Assembly (NCBI GenBank): GCA_036897485.1
Contig: JAYMTF010000775.1
Coordinates: 1-30,389, forward strand
Source: Pelargonium nanum
Taxonomy: Eukaryota > Streptophyta > Magnoliopsida > Geraniales > Geraniaceae
Length of the DNA: 30,389 nucleotides
Direction of reading: 5' to 3'
Below are positions 22,901 to 30,389 of the stretch, piece by piece. A program made the translations under genes and the position numbers. The notes beneath the pieces were generated by a model, which saw only the letters and a program-made list of their open reading frames with translations, ran no database searches and had not been told where the DNA came from. Every line of letters starts with the position of its first letter. Position 1 is the stretch's first letter.

Positions 22901-25900
22901 TGTCCCTCGTTAATAAAAGATAGAACTTGAACTTACGTTTTCAAATCATGAATAAAGAATTACGTATATTTCCTATCTTCTCAAAATTTCTTCATTCAAG
23001 AAAAGAACTAGACGATACGGATTCCTTGGTGAAAAAGGATCTAATTATGCAACGGAATATCTAGAACCCTCTTCCCTTATTCAGGAGATCCCTGAAATAT
23101 AAGCGTATTCTAACACTTTTATCTTACTAGCATTCATTGATGCTAAAAACCCACTCTAGTTTTATTTTAGAAAAAAAGATTTCTTAGTACTTACCCCGTA
23201 GAGTATAGTTTAATCTGCTTTATCTTAAAGCCTAGAAAGGGAATTACTTTAACAGGAACTTGGTGGTTTTTAGCCTAAAATTCTAATTCATTCCTGTACG
23301 ATTTGTTTAAAAACCTAACATCGACCCCATTTTAACCTCAAAAACTAGAAAATTACTTGTTCCTAATTACCCTATTCTTATTGCTTCGACCGCTCTACAT
23401 TAGGACAGAATAAGAGAAACCAAGTATATGGATTTACTAAATATGGAGTGCTACAATTTCTCATTTATTCCGGCAATTCCATAATAAGAGCTCTTAATTA
23501 ATACTCCGAGTAAGTGTATTGATAATCTTTTAAGGATATTCCTTTTCACGGGTATATTAGAACAACTAATGACTAAGTAACAGGAAATTCCTACTTAGGA
23601 GAGACCCAGGAATACTTTTATTCTAAGAAAACCTTCAAAGAAGCACAGTTAATGGCCTACGAAGATTATATCCGTTTGTCAATATACCTAAGCAAAAAAG
23701 GGGCTTAAATCTAGCTTCAAAATCCTCTTTTAATTTAATAAATAGAATTTCTCGATCAATCTTTAAGTAGTAGTATTCAGGATTTTAGTTTATCATATAG
23801 GTTTTTAGTTGTAAACCTATCTTATCTGTTAGCTTTTCGTTATAGTTGAGAAATGACAGTCGCAGGTTCAAACCCTAGCTTAAGAGTATATAAGCCCATA
23901 TCCCTTGAGAATAGGTACTTGACTAATCTTTTTTTGTACCCATTACTAAAGGATCCTCTTGTTCTTGTTAATAAGGCACTCGTCATATCCTTTTTTGGAG
24001 TTGGAGCATTACCACATCCTGTTGAGTTGACTATACCAAGTGTGCGGAATTAGCGCTAATAAAACAAGAATTGATAGATTTAAGTACGTCAAAAGTGCAT
24101 TCGTTAGTCTTTTGCACATGTAATTTTCAACCCACAATAAAATTCCTCAGAAATTCCAACCCGTGTATAAAGAGTACCACAAAGCATAAGGTTTAAAAAA
24201 GTGAACAATTAAATGCTATAACCGAGCTGTACGGGACAGTTATAATTTACAAATCGGACGGGGGTTTCAGGTTTAATTTATAGAAAATTATATATAATTA
24301 CTCCAATTATGGATTCTGATCTGCACTGAATAGTAGCCCTTATTCTATTGGATAGATACTACACCGGATTTGCTTACTAGTGGTAACAACAATATGGTTT
24401 CTTAAAACAAGGAAATCTTCTAATATCTTTTATTAATGATACAGTTTTTGGTATTCTGTATTCAGCTCCTATTATAATTTCGACTTATTTTTAACATTGA
24501 GTACTAAGAGGCCTTTTAAGATTACTCATTTTTGGATGTTATATTCAATAAAAGGCCTAGATAAAGTCTAAGTTTTCCTTTTTAAGTTGAAAGGGTCATA
24601 CTGGTTCAGGAGAATAGAATAAAATTTATTGGATGTATGTTCAAGCCTAGTACTTTATAAGTAAGAGCAATTCTTTCACCAAAAAAACCTATTTTATTTA
24701 TGCTATAAAAGGAACCCTCTTAACGAGTTAATTATAATTTGTTGATAACTATGAAATAAAACCTATTCTGAAATTGCAAAGCAGTGGGATTAGTAGCGAG
24801 TAAAACAGCAATCTCTTTTTTATTTAAGGGGTAAATGATAAATATTTTCTTCTATAAAGGAGTCTATACTAATAAATTTGAGATCTATTATAATGAACGA
24901 GTCAACATAATTCAAAAATTAACAGGGGCTCGGCTAGGTTATTAAAACAAGGAGGCATATGCAAATAAAGTATTATTTTATATACCATGAATAGATTGTT
25001 TAGTACTAAACCAAAGCACTTAAAAGTAATACATGAATTTTTCTTCACTCAGGTTCCCCCTTTTTGTTACCCCTGTAATGAAATAAAAGACTAGTCAGCC
25101 ATGACTCGCTTTTCCTACTTTAGCATAGTTCTATAAGGCGTTACTGCTTTTTCATAAAATATTACCCTTTTGTTCTGCACCAAAACCTCTTGATATACTC
25201 TTTGATAAAAGGACTAAAAAGCAAATTGCTTTCTTTCCAATAAAAGGAAACTCTAACAGGATCCCGGTTAATCTAGCAGCAAGTTAAAACTTTTATGGGC
25301 TATCTTTTTCTCTTGTTATTTTAATGCCAATCCTTGTTCTGTTTGAATTAATTATAACAGGATATCCTACAGTATAAATTTTGGGGTACTTACTACGAAG
25401 TCTTATACTTAATAGTAGTTTAGAGACTCCAAGGAATGCTTGCTAAATCCTTAACTTTAAAGGCTTACTACTCTATTGCCTCACCAAAGAGTACTTATTT
25501 ACAAATTACTTAAATTCTGTTCTTTGAAACGAGGCTCTCCCTGCGAGTATAATCGGGTTATTGAGAAAAACGGATTCCTTGCAAGTAAGATTAGCCTAGT
25601 CTACATAAAGTATGTTCAGCTGTCAGATTCTTAAAAAAGGCCTCATCCTAGCTTTGAGCATCCAACATTTATTACAAAAAATGAAAGAGTGACTAATCGT
25701 TTAGTCTCATATAACTGTCAAACCTCACTAACAGCTTTTGCTTCAACTTGTTATGATTGTGTCTCAATTTCATTGCCCAGAATAAAGGATCCTAAGTCTT
25801 AATATCGTGAAACTTGCTGTCATTTTTAATTACGTATATAGAAAGAGGATTCAGCCCCTCTTGTATATGAAAGTGATAGGCTGACAAAATTTCACACAGT

Positions 25901-27228
25901 GTCTTGAGTTATTCATTTCATAGCATGCAAAGAGCTACTGGGACTTGTTCTCTTTTTTTAGTCAAGTATTCCTAGCTATATCTCCTGATAAAGAATACTG
26001 TAGAGTAACTCTTTAAAACTACAACTTCTCTTTGGCTGTTATAGCATCCAACAATTCATCGGAATAAAACGGTTCAAAAAGCATGCTTAGTCTTTTTATT
26101 TATTAATCAGCCCTAAACTTTTTATTTTTGTCTTGCTACTTTGTTAAAATTAGACTCCTCAAGTTCCAGTTTATGTATATACTATACACTTTATAACACC
26201 AAATGTAAAATGTGTCATACCCTCCTTTTTAATAATATTTATAAGAGAAGTTTAATCCTACCGCTGAAACAGTGCTTTCTTTAGGAATATGAGATATAGC
26301 TTGCGACTTTATGATAGCCGATCGAGAATAGAGAAGATCACAATCATTAACAATTCACAAGAAAGAAGAGCTATATCATTCCGAAATTAAGAGTAAGATA
26401 GAACCCAATTCTTGCCTCTTGATAAAGTGCTCTGTAAGCTAGCTTAGCAAGCACTCATTTACTTCCCTTCCTTAAAAAAGACATGAGATAACCTCTTTTA
26501 GTATACTAGATTAAGATGCCTTATAATTCTAAGATGAAAGACACTAAGTGTAGCGGACTTTAATAGAGTGGGTTTTCATGATATAAATTCCAGCTTAGAA
26601 TTTTAAAAGCTCTACCTTTACGGTAACAACTATAACTACATTTAATCCTTATAAAAAGAGAACGCTAGGAATTCTAGATTATTTGTATCCTTTACTAAAT
26701 TGGCCGAGGAGTAGGATTTTTGAGTAAGCAGTTCTGAGAAAAGGGATATAAAAAATATATCAGAGTCCTAGGGTGTTCCCTGTCAGTAATAGAAAGACTT
26801 TTTTATCAGTAATCAACTTTTTATGGAGAAAATACTTGTATTTGATACACCTACTATAGGGAGTCTAAAGGTGTTGCATCCTGCAGAACGCTTATAGGGG
26901 TTCTGAATCATAGTGATGTCTCTTTTAGGAACCTCGTCCAGAAGAGTTGAATACAATACAGTCAATAAAAGCAAGGGTTAACTATTATTTAGAAATTCCT
27001 CACCTATTTCTTGGGATTAATGAGTACGAAATTCTAATTTCAACTTTTTTATACAGATAATTGTATTAATACCAATAATATAACGCCATTATTCTTGCTT
27101 CACTAACAAGGCTGTAAGCTTATATAGAAAAAGGTTTTGGTTCATTGAGCACATTTTGGCAATAAGTTTATACTTTTCTGGAGGAATAGCATAGTGTCGT
27201 TTAAGGCGCAGCTTTGCTCGGAGGAAAT
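16953..27228. other. Long non-coding stretch, no gene recognised
   Basis: About 10.3 kb without a recognisable gene. The longest open frames are 17474-17710 minus (78 codons), 17795-17983 minus (62), 21366-21569 minus (67), 21668-21910 plus (80, TTG start) and 23853-24053 plus (66). All are of chance length, and the last begins inside a T-arm-like word. T-arm-like words occur at 18519-18537 plus (GGAGG, loop TTCGAAT, CCCCT, with a D-arm-like GTTGGTTAGAGC at 18485-18496), near 19836-19853 minus, and at 23862-23878 plus (GCAGG, loop TTCAAAC). None has a full cloverleaf. A nine-T run lies at 18115-18123. The dyad at 26426-26455 is listed separately. Confidence 0.6.
26426..26455. repeat. 30-base imperfect dyad with 12-bp palindromic core
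   Basis: The core TAAGCTAGCTTA at 26435-26446 is a perfect 12-base palindrome. Three unpaired bases on each side separate it from outer arms AGTGCT (26426-26431) and AGCACT (26450-26455), which are exact inverted copies. The whole is symmetric about one centre. Such symmetry suits a dimeric DNA-binding protein or a cruciform, but no gene lies beside it that would need an operator. Confidence 0.4.
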
Positions 27229-27290
27229 CCAATTCGAACCCTTGCATGACGCTTAAACTAACCAGTACTTTACCACTTCGCTATACTCCA
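27229..27290 (-). pseudogene. Second tRNA-Gln-like relic (trnQ family, broken)
   Basis: The minus strand begins TGGAGTATAGCGAAGTGG, nearly the organellar trnQ 5' half as I recall it, and later has CATGCAAGGGTTCGAAT, its T-arm region. The D-stem (GCG against AGT), the anticodon region and the T-stem (AAGGG against TGGAT) no longer pair. At the 3' end only four acceptor bases (GGAG with CTCC) match. The Gln anticodon TTG is absent where the loop should be. It shares several words with the relic at 1599-1665 but is damaged at different positions, so the two are not a simple duplication of one broken copy. Confidence 0.45.
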
Positions 27291-28586
27291 CAAACTGTCA
27301 AGACTTACTTGAACGGGATTAATTAAAAAGATTAAGATTTGACACAACATAGAACTGTATTTCTACATCGTATTCTCCTGCTAAGATGGAGTTTATTCCC
27401 ACTGAGAATTTCTTTATTAGTTTAACCCATCAAATATATTTTTTCTTTAGGGTTTTCTAGGGGTATATACTAAAGTTTTACTTAGAAGGGTTTTTCTATA
27501 AGAATTATAAAGTAATAGAAGAGTTCAATTTATATAAAAGCAAGTTTTCGGTTATATTGAACACGGGTTCTGTGCAATTAAGTAACATTGATATTTTCTC
27601 GGTTAAGTTATAGGTAAACAAGGGATCCTTTCAAAAGAGTTGAAAACTTGTTTACATATATTTGTTCACAAGACCTCCACCAACCTGAAAAGGGAAGCTA
27701 TAACCAACTCATTCTAGGGTTCTATTTAGTATACTATTTCAGGATTAATCTTTATAAAGGTAAAGTATTTCTCTATTCAACCCCTTCTTTTCAAATGTAA
27801 AATTATAGAAAGACTCAACATGAAACCTATTATATACTAGTACCCCTGTTACCGAAAGTGCTTAGGAATCCTTATAATCTCAATTAGTAAAATATTCAGT
27901 TTTCTTACAAGAGATTTATCATTAAGTTTTTCAGTACGAGACTCTTTCTTCCTCAGGTTTTGAGCTACTAATTCTTAAGATTCTCTAAACTCATTAAACT
28001 CATAATCCAACACCCTTGACTTTTTAGAGTTACGAAAGCAATTCTTTCCAAGAAGTACTTATTCCTGTAAATAGGCAATTCCCTTATAATATAAATAGAG
28101 ATAGTTAGAAAACTTATAAGCAGTAAGAAGTAGTTTCTTTAAGCAAGACACTAATCTAAGTAAAAAGAAGCTAGACTAGTTAAAGCAAAGCCCTAGTATT
28201 TCTTTCCAAAAAGCTAATAAAGAGAATTGGGATCAAGCGACTAACTTAAGAGGGGAGGCATTACTAAATAGGGAAGACTTTCTAAACCAATGATAATTCT
28301 TTGACTGACTAAGAGATAACACTTTTAAAACGTAGCCTTTTTACTTTACTTAGAGTATAGGTAATAGATTTGTTCTTGTAGCTTACTTATACTAAGAATA
28401 ATAGAATAGGAATTTAATTTTATAAAAAAGGTATTCCCTTGCTTTGTCTTTCCTCTTATTTAGTACTATTTTCGCTTCGTTCATAAAGAAGTGTAGGAAA
28501 GTTCAGCTAGGGATTATGAAAAAGGGAACCTTATAAGGTTTATCAGTAAGAGTAAAATCGAATAAATTCCTATCTTTTTAATAAAA

Positions 28587-28630
28587 CTAGAATTCCATAA
28601 CACACATATATATTTTATATATATTTCTAG
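28587..28630. repeat. AT-rich hairpin with matching hexamer flanks
   Basis: ATATATAT at 28606-28613 and 28617-28624 form an eight-pair stem around TTT. An outer pair, CTAGAA at 28587-28592 and TTCTAG at 28625-28630, is also exactly complementary, with 13 bases on the left side unpaired. It could extrude as a cruciform or act as an easily melted site. Simple alternating AT makes chance likely. Confidence 0.3.
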
Positions 28631-30320
28631 TATAATCTGTAAAAGAGGGAGCATTTCTAGATAATTTATCTTTCCCAAATTTCTAATAACAGAGAATTTT
28701 TGCTACTAAAATAAGTCTCGTTAACTCTAAAAATTTGCTTGCCTTAGGGAAGTCCTTTAAACTTATCCGAGGATAGGTTGCCGACTAGGATTTACTACTA
28801 GCAACTACCGAAAAAGGGCCCTTGGGGATATTGCTGCTTACAAGAAGACCTATTTCTAATTAGTAAAATTAAGGCAAAGCTGGATTTTAATACAGACGGA
28901 AATCCTAAATACAGGTTATGGCAATTGGAAATTGACAAGTCTTACCTATTTTGAATATATGTAAAGTACCTTTTTATTTGAGTATTTCTTTTATTAAGAA
29001 TTTATAGTCAACTAGTCTACATTTAGCAAAAATTATGGGTTACTGTAGTAAAGAAAGGGTCTATCTTACCCAAGGAGCTCCAATGGTCTCCAATGAAATG
29101 GGTATTTAAAAAGAAACAAAATTACAGGAATAAGCACTCCTATTTGGTACATAAGCTAAACTTATTTCCTAAAGCTCAGAAATACCTGTATGAAAGTAAT
29201 TCCTTGAATCTCTAAAATCCAGTTTCTATTAAATAAAAGGGTAGGGCTATTAGAGGGACTCTTTTTTCCTTATTACTTTAAGGAACCTATTAATAAAAAA
29301 AGTCTCCTTTTATTAACTAAGTAAACTCCCCTTACTTTTACTGATTTATCGAAGTTTCTTGAATAAGGGTTTGTATTATCTGGCTCGAAATGGGTAGTAA
29401 TTTTATGGTTTAATTAGTTATTGTTCTCATAAAGATTTGTATTATTAGTTTCCTTTCGAATTAAAATCTTATTATTAAGTAAAGACCCCGCCTATTCGCT
29501 TAAGCTTCAAAAGGGTATCTTAGTCAATTATCGTTAAAGACTTCTATTTATTTATATAAGTTAAACTTGTGAGTCCTATGTCTTAACTAATTTCAGTAAA
29601 TTCCTAATTATTAGACAGCTTTACTAAGACTATTAAGGCAATGCGATAACTTAACTTCTCATAAGCCCTTATCTATTTAAGCTACTTATTAAGTACCTGT
29701 TATTACAATGAAAGGAAGAATTCCTATATTATTATTGCAAAAGCTCTAAACCTATGCTTATTACAGAAAGGGGAGTATACTTTTACTAGACTGACTAGCC
29801 GAGAAAGCTTTTTTAATTTTGGAAAGATGCATTAATTTTTTTAGCTAAAAACTCCTCCTTTACTATAACTCTATATGTTACTTCCTTCAGCTAGAAATAT
29901 AAGCTATACTACTAGACCCTTAAACAGCCTTCCTCTTTTTCTGGAAATCCTAGTGTATTTAAAAGGAAACCTCTTGCCCTAATATTATAAAAAAAGAAAT
30001 TTATAAAGGATTCATTCCTAAAGATTACGGATACTAATATTACCCTGCTTTTAAAGGGGAATTTTGTTTGTATTATATCTGTACTCTATATAAGTCGCTT
30101 ACTTAAAACTTATTTCTAGCAGACTTACTTACGAACTTGGAAACCTAGGACTTTCTTTATAGCGTGCAGAATACAGTAACTCCAAAGCTACCGATTACAG
30201 TAACACATTAGATACAAAGGTTCTAATCCCATAAAACTGATTCTTGACCTTCATACCTTTCTTTATTTATAAACTGTTTTAAGGGCCATAGCGGTGAGTT
30301 GTAGTAATATCTAACTCCTT

Positions 30321-30380
30321 TTGCGTGCTCGATACATATAGCTTCTAATTACGCGGATTCATAGAGACAAACGCACGCAA
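30321..30380. repeat. GC-rich 8-base inverted repeat near right edge
   Basis: TTGCGTGC at 30321-30328 is inverted exactly at 30373-30380 (GCACGCAA), leaving 44 bases between the arms. The same word also starts at 465 near the left edge, where the match to the right copy extends to ten bases (465-474 with 30371-30380). GC-rich words like this are uncommon in the window. It may mark a small inverted repeat or be coincidence. Confidence 0.3.
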
Positions 30381-30389
30381 GCGCAACTT

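Larger units (their letters stand above)
27291..30389. other. Non-coding stretch to right edge, no gene recognised
   Basis: About 3.1 kb with no gene that I can recognise. A frame around 29040 reads through a few residues resembling a reverse-transcriptase turn, but it stops within about 25 codons and has no supporting motif. An AT-rich hairpin at 28587-28630 and a GC-rich inverted repeat at 30321-30380 are listed separately. GGATCC occurs at 27623. Confidence 0.55.

Noticed and set aside
23853-24053. 66-codon frame ending in a proline-rich stretch
   Set aside because: Its beginning overlaps a T-arm-like word and the rest matches nothing I know.
29032-29110. Short translated stretch resembling a reverse-transcriptase turn
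   Set aside because: Only a few residues agree, the frame stops within about 25 codons, and no catalytic or other intron-protein motif is nearby.
1-30389. Ribosomal RNA fragments or a CRISPR array
   Set aside because: I looked for conserved small- and large-subunit rRNA words and for evenly spaced repeats on both strands and saw none.

Overview
This window is AT-rich (hand counts of seven sample lines give about 32% GC) and I find no protein-coding gene in it. No open frame from a recognised start exceeds 80 codons on either strand, and the translations I read look like no family I know. For a random sequence of this composition I estimate the longest stop-free run at roughly 100 codons, so there is no sign of selection for coding anywhere in 30 kb. 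I found no conserved rRNA words, no CRISPR array, no insertion sequence and no long repeat by eye.

The only biological structure I can name is a set of tRNA-like stretches. Five keep close to full tRNA length and carry conserved words: 1599-1665 and 27229-27290 (both minus, resembling organellar trnQ), 9322-9395 (plus, Thr-like, UGU in the loop), 9627-9698 (minus, Lys-like, UUU in the loop) and 15363-15434 (minus, unassigned). A sixth, at 16883-16952 (minus), has a perfect T-arm and a nearly complete acceptor stem. Isolated T-arm-like words occur near 13171, 14933, 16111, 18519, 19836 and 23862. The Gln and Lys words fit mitochondrial tRNAs of land plants, algae and some protists better than bacterial ones. 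An organellar, probably mitochondrial, origin or model is therefore the best guess, held weakly.

Every one of these tRNAs is broken. Each has stems that do not pair, without compensating changes, and several read as mosaics of different tRNAs joined at short shared words. Three explanations fit: decayed organellar DNA (old spacer or a nuclear or plastid copy), tRNAs needing heavy editing, or an artificial sequence resampled from the short-word statistics of a real organelle genome. The mosaic tRNAs together with the complete lack of genes make me lean to the last, but I cannot prove it from the sequence.

Layout: 1-1598, nothing but a 44-codon open run at the left edge; 1599-1665, Gln-like relic; 1666-9321, featureless apart from a GC-rich hairpin near 4.4 kb; 9322-9698, Thr-like and Lys-like relics in opposite orientations; 9699-15362, featureless apart from hairpins near 13.7 kb; 15363-16952, two tRNA-like relics with two hairpins between them; 16953-27228, T-arm fragments and a dyad at 26.4 kb; 27229-27290, second Gln-like relic; 27291-30389, an AT hairpin and a short GC-rich inverted repeat at the right edge. 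No gene interactions can be described, and I found no system that I could defend.
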